Part shown: one piece after another, positions 39,201 to 46,904 of the stretch
Position numbering within the stretch: position 1 is the stretch's first letter
How the letters are laid out: every line of letters starts with the position of its first letter
Assembly (NCBI RefSeq): GCF_964355755.1
Contig: NC_092675.1
Location: forward strand, 2,514,312-2,578,311
DNA from: Antedon mediterranea
Lineage: Eukaryota > Echinodermata > Crinoidea > Comatulida > Antedonidae
Length of the DNA: 64,000 nucleotides
Direction: 5' to 3'
Notes under the pieces: generated by a model
Database searches by the model: none
Seen by the model: the letters and a program-made list of their open reading frames with translations, nothing else
What the model was told of the DNA's origin: nothing
Made by a program: the position numbers and the translations under genes

Positions 39201-40277
39201 GTGGTGATGGTCCGTTCTTCTTTGATCAAATGTGTGTGTTCGAACGTCACTTGAATTTCCCCTTGTCTCGAAAACAAGCCCAGGGGAAAGAAACTTGTCA
39301 TTAAGGGTGACATTCAGATGCACGTCCGTATTGTTTATTTGAACTTTAAAGTAAAGGTTTTCAATATTGGGGCTGTTACTTTTACGAACTCTATGGCGAT
39401 GACCGTCTTTTAAATCATGCGACACAAACTGCCCATCTTCGTCTGTGACTCTTGGGACTATGACGTCATACGAATCTAGCTCTTGAACGAAAGAAGCTGG
39501 AAATAATCAGAAATGTGTATCAAATAACCATTTTAATATATATATATTCAATAGAAAGGGCAATATGGATGAAGTATTTTACTGTACCGTAACACAACAT
39601 CAACACTTACAATTTATCATATGATGCTTTCACGCGATATTACAACAGTTACAAAAGAATCTTTCCAGATAATAGTGCAAAAGACGACTTAATGTCAAAC
39701 GAATGGACATTGGCCTGATGGCAACTATACATGGTTCACTATTATTTGACTGTAACCTTGCACCGTAAAGGATGAATTTGCATCCTCGCGCGCGCTTCTA
39801 AAGTAAGTAGGCCTAATTATGGTGAAGCAAACGATGGTGAAGAATAGGAGAAATGAGTCATTCATTTGACATTCAAAATCGTAAATAAATAAGTAAAAAT
39901 AGGGACGTTCCTTAAAGAGAAGAAATATTACAAATGTCTTTTAAAAGTAATATAATATTGTAATAATATAATTTAAAAACTAACTTATACAGTATTACGA
40001 TTATGTTTAGCAGATCGTTTATAAACTTAATTATCTACCGGGTAGATCAACAATTTATAAATCCATCGCAACCGTGAATAACACCCACTTTATACCATGT
40101 ATATCAACAATTATTTATTATAATTGTATGTATATATATTACAGTGTTCCTCCAATTAATAATAATGAATAAAATAATTTTACCTTGCTTTGAATCGATG
40201 AAACTTGGTCTGGCCTCCTTTACAAAGCGCGACCCAACTACTACAACACACAATATTATTACTGTATATCTCAACAT
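18170..40277 (-). CDS. ADAMTS7/12-like: ADAMTS7/12-like secreted metalloprotease, whole gene
   Basis: Twenty-two exons join with matching phases into 3642 nt, 1213 aa. Order: signal peptide (1-22), prodomain, basic RKRHTR (220-225) for furin-type cleavage, reprolysin domain with HEIGHNLGMKH (378-388) and Met-turn Met406, disintegrin-like domain, TSP1 (530-580), Cys-rich domain, spacer (700-800), three TSP1 (from about 812), a charged insert (about 986-1112), TSP1 (1113-1168) and PLAC (1173-1213). ADAMTS enzymes are secreted zinc proteases that cut extracellular-matrix proteins. Assignment to ADAMTS7/12 rests on the spacer sequence and on an insert lying between TSP1-4 and TSP1-5, where vertebrate ADAMTS7/12 carry a mucin region. 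Only one TSP1 follows it here, against four in vertebrates. I see no cysteine-switch cysteine in the prodomain after residue 153. The catalytic zinc ligands are intact, so an active enzyme is expected. Confidence 0.9.
18896..19052 (-). CDS. ADAMTS7/12-like: ADAMTS exon 21: fifth TSP1
   Basis: Acceptor TTTGTAG. Encodes [16 protein letters not shown] and closes CTGPPCP. The donor is TCAG/GTAATT, weaker than the others (T at +5). Phase 1 end fits exon 22. Reading through the donor instead gives a hydrophobic tail and a stop at 18822 (see rejected notes). Confidence 0.88.
19289..19819 (-). CDS. ADAMTS7/12-like: ADAMTS exon 20: fourth TSP1 and charged insert
   Basis: The largest exon (531 nt, 177 codons); acceptor GCACAG, donor [25 protein letters not shown] completes TSP1-4, ending CQVDCD. 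An insert of about 125 residues without cysteines follows: first acidic ([13 protein letters not shown]), then rich in Lys, Arg and Glu ([20 protein letters not shown]). It closes with VWRMGEWKK, opening TSP1-5. In vertebrate ADAMTS7/12 a long Ser/Thr/Pro mucin region sits here; this insert is not mucin-like. Confidence 0.93.
20269..20491 (-). CDS. ADAMTS7/12-like: ADAMTS exon 19: third TSP1, start of fourth
   Basis: Acceptor ACTTTAG, donor [28 protein letters not shown] starts TSP1-3, which closes with [17 protein letters not shown] starts TSP1-4, continued by exon 20. Phase 0 end. Confidence 0.94.
20735..20860 (+). repeat. tRNA-derived SINE-like sequence, ADAMTS intron 18
   Basis: An A-box-like TAGCCGAGTGGTTAGG (from 20744) and B-box-like GGGTTAAACTCC (from 20787) are spaced as in a tRNA. 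A body follows (GATAAGGCGGCATAG, GGCCATCCCACCAC). A full cloverleaf does not form, so this is a SINE head rather than a tRNA gene. Confidence 0.55.
20999..21125 (-). CDS. ADAMTS7/12-like: ADAMTS exon 18: second TSP1
   Basis: Acceptor TTCTTAG, donor GCAAT/GTGAGT. Encodes [14 protein letters not shown] and ends [10 protein letters not shown], the usual C-N-x-x-x-CP close. Phase 2 end, completing Met with exon 19. Confidence 0.92.
21308..21446 (-). CDS. ADAMTS7/12-like: ADAMTS exon 17: spacer end, second TSP1
   Basis: Acceptor ATTGTAG, donor [19 protein letters not shown] closes the spacer; [16 protein letters not shown] opens the second TSP1. Phase 1 end. Confidence 0.93.
21578..21819 (-). CDS. 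ADAMTS7/12-like: ADAMTS exon 16: spacer domain
   Basis: Acceptor TTATTAG, donor GAG/GTACGG. Begins [20 protein letters not shown], then [16 protein letters not shown] and [12 protein letters not shown]. The I-P-x-G-A-R-x-I-x-x-x-E-V, YFLNG-like and GP-x-x-EP segments read like the ADAMTS7/12 spacer, as I remember it. The domain lacks cysteines, as expected. Confidence 0.94.
21957..22200. repeat. Degenerate 23-24-bp repeat, ADAMTS intron 15
   Basis: Built on GGACTCGACTTTCCACAACG with about eight increasingly diverged units and variant ends (GACATGAACTCGAC, GACAGGGACTCGAC). The first two units are nearly identical, suggesting recent growth at that end. Confidence 0.8.
22352..22469 (-). CDS. 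ADAMTS7/12-like: ADAMTS exon 15: Cys-rich end, spacer start
   Basis: Acceptor TATTAG, donor GTCG/GTAAGT. Encodes [20 protein letters not shown] and [10 protein letters not shown], the strongly conserved C-G-V-C-x-G-D-G-S-x-C hinge before the spacer. Phase 1 end. Confidence 0.95.
22530..22620 (+). repeat. Dispersed repeat C with hammerhead-like core, copy 1
   Basis: Contains CTGATGAAGGGCTAATGTTG, then CCCGAAAGCTCTGCTAAC and TGGCTATTTTACTTTA. A second copy is at 30588-30655. CTGATGA, a 4-bp stem GGGC/GCCC with a 7-base loop, then GAAA reproduce the conserved core and stem II of a hammerhead ribozyme. Stem I is not evident. Such motifs are known in Penelope-like retroelements. Confidence 0.5.
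22926..23059 (-). CDS. ADAMTS7/12-like: ADAMTS exon 14: Cys-rich domain
   Basis: Acceptor TTTGTAG, donor CAG/GTAAGT. Encodes [29 protein letters not shown] and ICQ, with evenly spaced cysteines. Phase 0 end. Confidence 0.93.
23430..23538 (-). CDS. ADAMTS7/12-like: ADAMTS exon 13: Cys-rich domain
   Basis: Acceptor CTGTTAG, donor AAAAG/GTAGG. Encodes [20 protein letters not shown], then QWVPYLQLK, the D-F-R-x-x-Q-C and P-F-x-G-x-x-Y marks of the Cys-rich domain. Phase 1 end. Confidence 0.94.
23666..23729 (-). CDS. ADAMTS7/12-like: ADAMTS exon 12: end of first TSP1
   Basis: Acceptor TTTCAG, donor CAG/GTATGA, 64 nt. Encodes [20 protein letters not shown], the family-typical close of the central TSP1. 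Phase 0 end. Confidence 0.94.
24011..24156 (-). CDS. ADAMTS7/12-like: ADAMTS exon 11: first TSP1
   Basis: Acceptor TTACAG, donor [19 protein letters not shown] ends the disintegrin-like part, then [18 protein letters not shown] is the central thrombospondin type 1 repeat with its Trp ladder (Trp530, 533, 536). Confidence 0.95.
24350..24442 (-). CDS. ADAMTS7/12-like: ADAMTS exon 10: disintegrin-like domain
   Basis: Acceptor ATTTTAG, donor AAG/GTATTG, 93 nt, phase 0. Encodes [20 protein letters not shown] and [10 protein letters not shown], the Cys-rich second half of the disintegrin-like domain. Confidence 0.94.
24666..24794. mobile_element. Foldback MITE family B, intronic copy
   Basis: Starts AAGCTTGGTTCCCACGTGGA and ends with the imperfect inverse (complement begins AGCTTGGTTTTCATGGCAAC). 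Both halves continue with GCAACGAC and a CAATCAC-type core. 129 bp, non-coding, in ADAMTS intron 9. Related copies: 50141-50322, 27643-27875 and a single end at 61141. Confidence 0.75.
24897..25035 (-). CDS. ADAMTS7/12-like: ADAMTS exon 9: disintegrin-like domain
   Basis: Acceptor GTTTAG, donor CCG/GTAGGT. Encodes [12 protein letters not shown], then [17 protein letters not shown], the typical ADAMTS disintegrin-like start. Phase 0 end. Confidence 0.94.
25236..25382 (-). CDS. ADAMTS7/12-like: ADAMTS exon 8: third zinc ligand, Met-turn
   Basis: Acceptor CGTAG, donor CTTGA/GTGAGT. Starts [13 protein letters not shown] (His388 is the third zinc ligand), then YIMSGTM with Met-turn Met406 and [13 protein letters not shown] closing the catalytic domain. 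Confidence 0.95.
25759..25908 (-). CDS. ADAMTS7/12-like: ADAMTS exon 7: zinc-binding active site
   Basis: Acceptor TTTACAG, donor CATAA/GTGAGT. Contains the Cys loop and FTIAHEIGH, whose His378, Glu379 and His382 are two zinc ligands and the catalytic base. The Asn after the motif is split across the intron. Ends in phase 2. Confidence 0.95.
25966..26118. repeat. Two-copy tandem repeat in ADAMTS intron 6
   Basis: ACTAAGGAAGTCCGGTT followed by GTGTGGC, GGGTAGAATTTTAG and a TAGGCYTACTG end occurs at about 25968 and again about 90 bp later. The copies differ by several substitutions. It lies between exon 7 and its partial duplicate. Confidence 0.8.
26311..26370 (-). pseudogene. Partial duplicate of ADAMTS exon 7 in intron 6
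   Basis: Sixty bases match 25775-25834 of exon 7 with one mismatch. The copy covers residues 360-379, so it ends inside the zinc motif (His-Glu but not the rest). The mismatch changes a Gly codon to Glu. Neither exon boundary is included, so it lacks splice sites and should be intronic debris rather than an alternative exon. Confidence 0.9.
26624..26748 (-). CDS. ADAMTS7/12-like: ADAMTS exon 6: protease domain
   Basis: Acceptor CTTCTAG, donor ACAAG/GTACG. Ends in [13 protein letters not shown], the conserved H-D-x-A-x-L-x-T-R strand before the Cys loop. Ends in phase 2. Confidence 0.92.
27108..27191 (-). CDS. ADAMTS7/12-like: ADAMTS exon 5: protease domain
   Basis: Acceptor TTTATAG, donor CAG/GTATTG, 84 nt, phase 0 at both ends. 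Encodes [20 protein letters not shown] and VILLKSDQ, the second catalytic-domain strand region. Confidence 0.92.
27643..27875. mobile_element. Probable diverged foldback MITE family B
   Basis: Left end AGCTTGGATCCCACTAGTAG; right end, read inverted, AGTTTGGTTCACACTAGAGA. Inside are GACGCA motifs and an AACCAATCGG near the right part, as in the better copy at 50141-50322. It lies in ADAMTS intron 4. Confidence 0.45.
28682..28830 (-). CDS. ADAMTS7/12-like: ADAMTS exon 4: furin site, protease start
   Basis: Acceptor TTTTTTCAG, donor ATG/GTAGGC. RKRHTR (220-225) is followed by [20 protein letters not shown], the first strand and helix of the reprolysin catalytic domain. Ends in phase 0 after VMNM. 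Confidence 0.93.
30265..30445 (-). CDS. ADAMTS7/12-like: ADAMTS exon 3: prodomain
   Basis: Acceptor TTTGTAG, donor AAAG/GTATGG. Encodes [20 protein letters not shown] and HPHIVYKR, both standard prodomain signatures. It carries no cysteine where a cysteine switch might be expected. Ends in phase 1. Confidence 0.92.
30588..30655 (+). repeat. Dispersed repeat C, copy 2
   Basis: Matches copy 1 at 22530-22620 over about 60 bp (GATGAAGAGCTAGTGTTGCC, CGAAAGCTCT, CTAACTTTTCTGGCTGTTTT). The GC after the GAAAGCTCT block in copy 1 is replaced here by AGGCCTAC, which adds a TAGGCCTA palindrome. Located just upstream of ADAMTS exon 3, in intron 2. Confidence 0.7.
32138..32206. repeat. GATT/GACT microsatellite
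   Basis: About seventeen tandem four-base units, mostly GATT with interspersed GACT (pattern TGATTGATTGACTGATTGAT). In ADAMTS intron 2. Confidence 0.9.
33260..33381. mobile_element. Short inverted-repeat element
   Basis: The terminal TTTTCCACTAAGCGAATT (33260-33277) and the complement of 33364-33381 agree at 17 of 18 positions. The interior contains two CGCATGCG blocks. 122 bp, no coding capacity; a non-autonomous DNA element is the natural reading. No target duplication is evident. Confidence 0.7.
35616..35693. repeat. 10-bp tandem repeat GGTTATTTTG
   Basis: Eight units; the central ones are identical (TTATTTTGGG phase) and the two edge units carry A for one G. The runs of GGG on this strand sit in an otherwise AT-rich intron. 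Confidence 0.9.
36800..36962 (+). repeat. Possible LINE or SINE 3' end
   Basis: The stretch ends in ATAAATCAAATCAAATCAAA, a short AAATC tail of the kind left by several LINE clades and the SINEs they mobilise. The body is too short and diverged to classify. Confidence 0.35.
39132..39496 (-). CDS. ADAMTS7/12-like: ADAMTS exon 2: prodomain
   Basis: Acceptor TTTCCAG, donor CTT/GTAAGT. Begins [20 protein letters not shown] and ends ISNCNGL, the usual first half of an ADAMTS prodomain. His-rich HHHCHYLGS lies before the end. Ends in phase 0 before the 8.7-kb intron. Confidence 0.92.
40184..40277 (-). CDS. ADAMTS7/12-like: ADAMTS exon 1: signal peptide
   Basis: The ATG at 40275-40277 opens [18 protein letters not shown], a hydrophobic signal peptide. 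Donor CAAG/GTAAAA. Ends in phase 1 and joins exon 2 through an Ala codon. Upstream on the minus strand lies a short 5' UTR and a TTATAAAC that could act as a TATA-like element near 40345. Confidence 0.88.
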
Positions 40278-41088
40278 AGTTATTACAATCTGTTGGAAAT
40301 TTGATTGTTATATCTAATCGTGGTTGCAGTCTTGTAGAGTGTTTATAACCCGTCTTACTCGGTGACAGATAATTGTTAAAAGTTAGCAGCTGAATAAGTT
40401 CAAGCTCTTTATATCGTTTGGTAGACTTCCTGTTGCAGACGTTCAGTGCCTACCGTGATTCTTCGGGAGGTATATCGTTTGTTTAAGACGACGACGACGA
40501 TTGGTTAAATAAGACGATATCCCAGACAGTTGGGTGGGGCGTGGCCATTCATGCGTGTTAGATATTCCAAACTCTGGAGCTGGCATTATTATAGATAACA
40601 TTACATTTTATACATTACAGGTGCATTATTTAAGGAAGAAGTACGGTAGTAAAACAAAGAGTCTCAGGCATGATTTGTATTTTAGCTGTTTATAATAACA
40701 TCGCATAAATAAATGATAGCCTAGGCCTACGTGTAACCACACAAATGATTACATACCACCCGATGTATATAATTAGTTCCGGTCTTGATCTTAAAATCAA
40801 ATTTTAAGTAGGCCTAGGCCTAAACCTCAATCAGTTGTAAATCAGAGAATGGTACAAAGGTGCGTTTTAGGCCAAATTGTTGGTATTCATTATCATGACA
40901 TCCGATTTTGTTATCTACCAGCGGTACCGCATCAGCCGACTGACATGAACATGCGCAAATGTTGTGCGTAAAAGTTATTAACTTTAGCGCAAATTTTACG
41001 ACCTGGTTATGCCGGAGCTTCTGACACAGGGCAGGCTGGATCCATATACGTATTGTCTTTCTTTACAAATAGGCCTAGACAGATTGAG
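40278..41088. other. ADAMTS promoter region and flank
   Basis: Directly upstream of the ADAMTS start. The first 100 bp should include the 5' UTR. A stretch at about 40722-40822 holds three TAGGCCTA palindromes, two of them overlapping. Confidence 0.4.
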
Positions 41089-41706
41089 TTTTATTGTGAA
41101 TCAAACGGTCGACACGACATGTTTCGCAGTGTTTATTATACAATTTTCTAGGCGAATTCATACAATTTACTTAGAAGGTGTAAGATTGTATGATGTTCAC
41201 AACCCTATATACTTTGATTGCGAATCGAACGGTCGACATGACATGTTTCGCAGTTTTTATTATAACATTTGTTAGGCGAATTCATACAATTTACTTAGAA
41301 GGTGTAAGATTGTATGATGTTCACAACCCTATATACTTTGATTGCGAATCGAACGGTCGACATGACATGTTTCGCAGTTTTTATTATAACATTTGTTAGG
41401 CGAATTCATACAATTTACTTAGAAGGTGTAAGATTGTATGATGTTCACAACCCTATATACTTTGATTGCGAATCGAACGGTCGACATGACATGTTTCGCA
41501 GTTTTTATTATAACATTTGTTAGGCGAATTCATACAATTTACTTAGAAGGTGTAAGATTGTATGATGTTCACAACCCTATATACTTTGATTGCGAATCGA
41601 ACGGTCGACCTGACATGTTTCGCAGTTTTTATTATAACATTTGTTAGGCGAATTCATACAATTTACTCAGAAGGTGTAAGATTGTATGATGCTCACAACT
41701 TTATTT
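41089..41706. repeat. 124-bp satellite-like tandem array, five copies
   Basis: Copies start at about 41089, 41213, 41337, 41461 and 41585. The middle three are practically identical; the first is clearly diverged and the last has a few changes, as expected when unequal exchange homogenises the centre. The unit contains GCGAATCGAACGGTCGACAT and GGCGAATTCATACAATTTAC. A 69-codon ORF recurs every 124 bp on the plus strand, but 124 is not a multiple of three and the ORF has no protein-like features, so I treat it as non-coding. Confidence 0.95.
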
Positions 41707-43320
41707 TTTGTATTGGTTTTTTTTAATTGTTTTTGACTTTTCGCCTGTAGGACGGTAACATAAGCAAAATTGTAGATATGGTTATCGTAACAAGTTGATG
41801 TCGTTTACACACCTTGTGTAAGTGTAACATATGGGAACATTTTAATGAAACCTTACAGATCTCTGTTAAGGAAATAAAGACTGCATACGATAATACTTAA
41901 ACATGTAATAGCTATCAATCCCAATTACAAAACAATCTTCCATTAATTATAAATATAACATCTGACGATACATTTGATAAGGATTTAAGTAGAGTGGCCA
42001 TTACAAACTAACTTTTGTTAGAAATATAGATTTAATTTAATTTTGTTAGATCTAGATTATTGCATGATACTAAAAAAACAAATAAAGGAATGCCATTCTG
42101 TCAATAGATGGCAGTATTAAAAAATGTTAATGTCACAATTTTCCGGAATGCCGACGAAAATTACGGATACTTTGTGAGTACGACGACAGCAAGAAAAACT
42201 ATTTGATGATAACTTTGATGTAATTATGATGATTACGGTACAGATTATTGCGACACTAACGATGAAAATGTTTGACGCTGAGATTAAGATGACGATCAGT
42301 GTTGGTTGGTGATCAGATCACCTTAAATTGCTGGTAAACGGAATGGACGTTGTTTTATGTTCTGGTACGTTTGTTAGCTTTTAGGTTTCCTAAACGCTTA
42401 TAAAAAAATACAATCTTAAAATAATTGATTGATCGATGTCCGGTTTTTATTTCAGTTATCTGCAAAATTAATAGGGTCAAAACATGATGAAACAACTATG
42501 TACGTATGTTTGTAGGATGATTTCGTTTCATAAAAAAATGAAAAAAAAACTACTACCAACCATGGAAGAGTGAAATTATAACTACTTGTACCATAGGTTA
42601 GTCAACTTAAACCCTATCTAAAATGAAATCCATCGAATATGGTAAAAGGGATAGTCCCATTAAACTGTATAAGTGAGTCATAATTCGCAAGACATTTTAT
42701 TACTTGATTCACTTGACCTCTTTTGACTCAAGTTGAAATTGTAATCTTCAACGATTTTGAAATCTTCCCTAAAAATCCTATTAGAAACCATATGCTATTG
42801 ATAATATTTTACACATCAAATGAACATTTACAGTATGACACATTAGTGAGTAATTGTGGTTATAAATTGTCGGGAATGGAAAATTGTTTGGGTATTGAGC
42901 AATATTGTTCTGTTTCAGCGCCATTTTCAGTTGAACTGGGAACATTTTGTGCTTAATGTTTCTTGTATCATCTGACTTACATTATACATTGACTAATTTT
43001 GTGGTTATAAATTGTCAGGTAAGAACAAGTTTTATTAAAACTTTATGTTTTCATCGTGGAAACAGTTTGTGTCCAATGTTTCTTGGATTATCTATGTCGA
43101 TTCTTAATTCATTTTTGAAGGTACGCCTATAGTTCTTCTATAACATACACGTTCTTGAACAGACCTAAAATATTTTAGAGACTTGGGTTGTATCTGAAAA
43201 TGTTTAAACGTATTAAGCCTATTCATAAATTGAAATGTCAAACTTATATTTCAGTAATTTTTAAAACAGTAGAACCTATAATTAAATAAGAAAGAGTGTT
43301 CAATTAAGATGGGGTCCGTT

Positions 43321-43397
43321 GAGTTAGTGTTTACCGACCGACCGACCGACCGACCGACAGTGAGCTGTAGAGTCACGTTTGCACGCGACTAAAAATA
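43321..43397 (+). repeat. Dispersed repeat D with GACC microsatellite, copy 1
   Basis: GAGTTAGTGTTTACC, six GACC units, then AGTGAGCTGTAGAGTCACGT and TTGCACGCGACTAAAAATA. Two more copies lie at 46809-46904 and, reversed, 52211-52283. Shared flanks on both sides of the microsatellite show it belongs to one mobile or duplicated unit. Confidence 0.8.
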
Positions 43398-43444
43398 GAC
43401 TATAATTCTGGCATTGCGAAATCCATCTCGGAGCGGCGTCCGCT

Positions 43445-43515
43445 TGATGATGATGATGATGATGACGAAGATGATGATCATGACGACGAGGATGATGATG
43501 ATGATGATGATGACA
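43445..43515. repeat. GAT microsatellite
   Basis: GATGATGATGATGATGATGA with GAC and ATC interruptions, about 70 bp, starting 50 bp after dispersed repeat D. Confidence 0.9.
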
Positions 43516-45309
43516 TGATGATGATAGTTAAAATATATAATTATTTTCCTAGTTTGTTTTTCACGAGAGAGTTTCCCCTAATAGATATTTCTATTGAATG
43601 GGGGAGTCCTATAGAGAGGCTCTAATTCAATTAATGTAATGTATAATAACGACATTTATGTTTTTTGCATGTTGATAAAGCTATAAAGCTTTTATTTTAC
43701 ATCATTTTTTTTATAGAGATAGTGACGTCAGTTTAGAGAAGATCTGAAGAAGATACAGAAAATACAGTGTCTTGTTCTTAAATACGCGTGTTTTACCCAA
43801 CATAATGTACTCGACATCCTTGGCGGTTTGTAAAATTCTTAAAACTTTATTATTTGTTATCTCTATTTTGTTGCGTCTTGTACTTCGAACGAGGTGAAAG
43901 TTATTTAAGTTGAAAGTCGTTGTGACAATGCTTACCAACCAAAAGCATGTAACAAGGCATTATATGTCATACCGTAAACGTTTTATTGATCATTTTCTCG
44001 TAACAAGAATATACATATTAAAGCGGTAACGACCAAAACATCAGAAAGCGACACACACCTGATAGAAAAAAAACACCGTGTTATTTACCTCACACAGTTA
44101 CCTATATTTAACGGCATAACACCGAGTTTGTGTGTCTTCAATAGGCCTACATGCCTGTTATGATTTTCAGTAAAATGAATCAACTCTTTTAGTTATTGCT
44201 CTACCCATTAGCCATCATCATCCGAATTGACGCTTGTGATTGTTTAACTTGCGTTGTACGTTGGCCTCTACGTCTTTCTGTTGCGTTCCACTTTGATGCA
44301 ACGCAACAACATTAGCGACAATTCGGATGGTCCATCGCGTTGTGATTGGACAAATTGCTTGTTACGTATTTCTCGCCCAGGTAGGCCTACTACAACCCGT
44401 TGGTATGTAGGTTTAACAGGTAGGCTACTAAAGATTAGTGCTATTGCCAATTCGCAATTACTAATAAAAAAATTGTCTAGACTAATTTAGTACAGTTCTC
44501 AAAGAGGGACTATCAATAGACAAAATCAGTTGTCTTTTGAGAATACGGGTCGTGGTCACTTTGGGTGAACGGTTGTGAAGTATGATCGAGCTGTGAACAT
44601 GACAACATCGTACCACTCATCCGTTATTTCGTCTGCTGGCAATAAACAGTAACGTCATCCTTAATCGAACAGGGTATTATTGGGCAAATGAACTTTGTAT
44701 TTAGGCTATCGAACTTTTATACGCGCTACAACAGAGTCATAAAACGCCGACTTTTGTCAAAAGATCAACTAAACTAATTTAAAAACCGTCTCAGTTAAGA
44801 ACAATTTCTTAGAATCTTAATTCAATGAGCCACTCCCCGATGGTCACTCCTAAAATTGTTTTCGGTGGGTTCAAATATTACCGATAAATCACCTTACACT
44901 TTTTTCGTGTTATTTTACAGTTTTACATTCACCAGAGAAAAGAATTTAGCATTTGAACCAAAACAAACATTTCTTGTAATATCAGATTAGGGAATTGTGT
45001 CTGATAGCGGTCTCTATAATGTGGGATTACATAAATGTTCATGAACAGTCTTACACTACCTTAGAGAAACTGGGGTATGTATCTGAAAATGTTTCTCCGT
45101 AATTGTTAGTAATTCATAATTTAAAATTTCGTAAACATATTCTAAGTAATTCTAAATACCCCTAGAATCCCTATTAAATGGACAACTTCGGGATCCATCA
45201 AAGTTTCTCTTTAACAGGTGTGCCTCTGAATTGGGGTTGAAACATATATCTCCTCGTTTCTCCTCATAAAGATGTCCCCTGAAGGGTGTAACAAGGAGGG
45301 CTTCTATCT

Positions 45310-45372
45310 ATTCAAGATTCAAGATTCAATTTATTGTCACATAATATTACAAACATGAAATTTTTTTCCTGA
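45310..45372 (-). repeat. Possible LINE 3' tail, minus strand
   Basis: Read on the minus strand it ends TGACAATAAATTGAATCTTG with further TTGAATC units, like the short microsatellite tails of CR1/L2-type LINEs. The body upstream is not recognisable. Confidence 0.35.
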
Positions 45373-46808
45373 GCTTAGAAACATAGATACAATTTAAAAC
45401 ACAATATAAAAACGTAACACCTTAACTAATTATCTTGAATAATGTACATTAAATAGATGAAAAGCATATGGGAAAAAAGAGTCTATACTAAAACGGTTGG
45501 TTTTAACATTGCATTGCCGAATTCTACCACATTTATTAAAACTTACAATACTATTTAGTGGATAAGTCACACCTTTAATATCCATCTATCATCAATTTAA
45601 ACGTATAACAAAGATTCTTGACAATAATAATGATTATCCTAGAATAACCGAATGGTATATTCAGAGAAGATTGAAATTACATTTAAATTACAATTTAATT
45701 TCACCTTTGGCTGTTATTCCTCTTTCCATGCTGAAAGGAAAGAAAAGATACAGGTTCGGAAGAAACAAATCAAGTGCTATCAATTAAGTTATTATACCAA
45801 GAAAAGCCGAACAAACGTGTTTAATAATAACATATGCAATATAATAATTAATTAATGTGTGCGCGAAATAGCGACAAACGTATATGGATGACGATGGTGA
45901 ATACTGGAACTTGTTGCGTGCTTGGTTGTGTTAGGAATGAGTGACTAGCGATTATCCTAAATAAACTTATTTCTTTGGTCAAGTTCAATTTTTATGTTAC
46001 TTGACAACATAAACAAATCAATTGCCATATATTTGTCATTTACAGCAGACTATGATGTTAAATAATTATTAATTTGATTTATGGCGTACAGGAGAAATGT
46101 CAGAACAATACATACCTCTTATTTCTTATTTTAGCTTGTTTGATTGTTTCTGTGGAGCAATTTACCTGTATGACAGGTGTTCCAGGTACTGTTTAGGTAT
46201 GTCTGATGTCTCTTATATTAGATATACACACTCACTCTGGAACTCTGCCCAAAAGATATCTCGCTATAAATCACAAAAGTTTAAAAGAACTGCGTTAAGA
46301 AGGTGTTTTAAATCATGTATTTGAAAGACAATTTAACCGACATTATCTTTTGGTTTATTTTATTAAGAGGTAAGGATTGAAACATCAACGAATTCCGTTA
46401 GGTATGCTAACATAAGGAGTTACTCTCCCTTTCTTCAACAATCAATCTTCAACAGTTGAACATCATGTTAACGATAATTCTTTTCTATTCTAAAATATAT
46501 TTCATACATAGGGGAAACATTTCTTGTTATTCTAGGGTAGCAAAATGCTGCACAAAATTACTTTGTTAATACAAATAAAAACAGGAATGCGATGAGGAGA
46601 TATGAGCAGGAACACCACCATTAAAGAATTCTGCCCAGCATAAAACGTATTTTAAAGTCATCCACCTAATTATAACACAACACACTCACAAATGTTTTCA
46701 TCTCTAAACGTACGGTTTCATATTTTTGTCCCATTCGGACCCTTGCTTTCTGACAAACACTTCTCTGAACAAGGTCATATACATGGCTGCAGTCGCATGC
46801 TTAAATTT

Positions 46809-46904
46809 GAGTTAGTGCTTACCTACCGACCGACCTACCAACCAACCGACCGACATAGTAAGCTGTAGAGTCACGTTTGCACACGATGCACGCGACTAAA
46901 AATA
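46809..46904 (+). repeat. Dispersed repeat D, copy 2
   Basis: GAGTTAGTGCTTACC, a degraded GACC/AACC run, then AGCTGTAGAGTCACGTTTGC and CGCGACTAAAAATA. It differs from copy 1 by an insertion ACACGATGCA before the final block. Confidence 0.8.

Noticed and set aside
41009-41647. Repeated 69-88-codon plus-strand ORFs
   Set aside because: They recur because the 124-bp DNA unit recurs; the unit is not a multiple of three and no domain is visible.
43711-43938. Minus-strand ORF containing YIMLGKTRVF, faintly like the end of a myosin motor
   Set aside because: The match is ten residues, with no neighbouring myosin exon or suitable splice sites; probably chance.
44254-44345. GCAACGCAACA-type sequence resembling MITE family B interior
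   Set aside because: Terminal AAGCTTGGTTCCCA ends are missing, so membership is not supported.
46097-46324. Cys-containing plus-strand ORF with lookalike splice sites
   Set aside because: No partner exon and no recognisable domain; acceptor and donor would give only a 45-bp exon.
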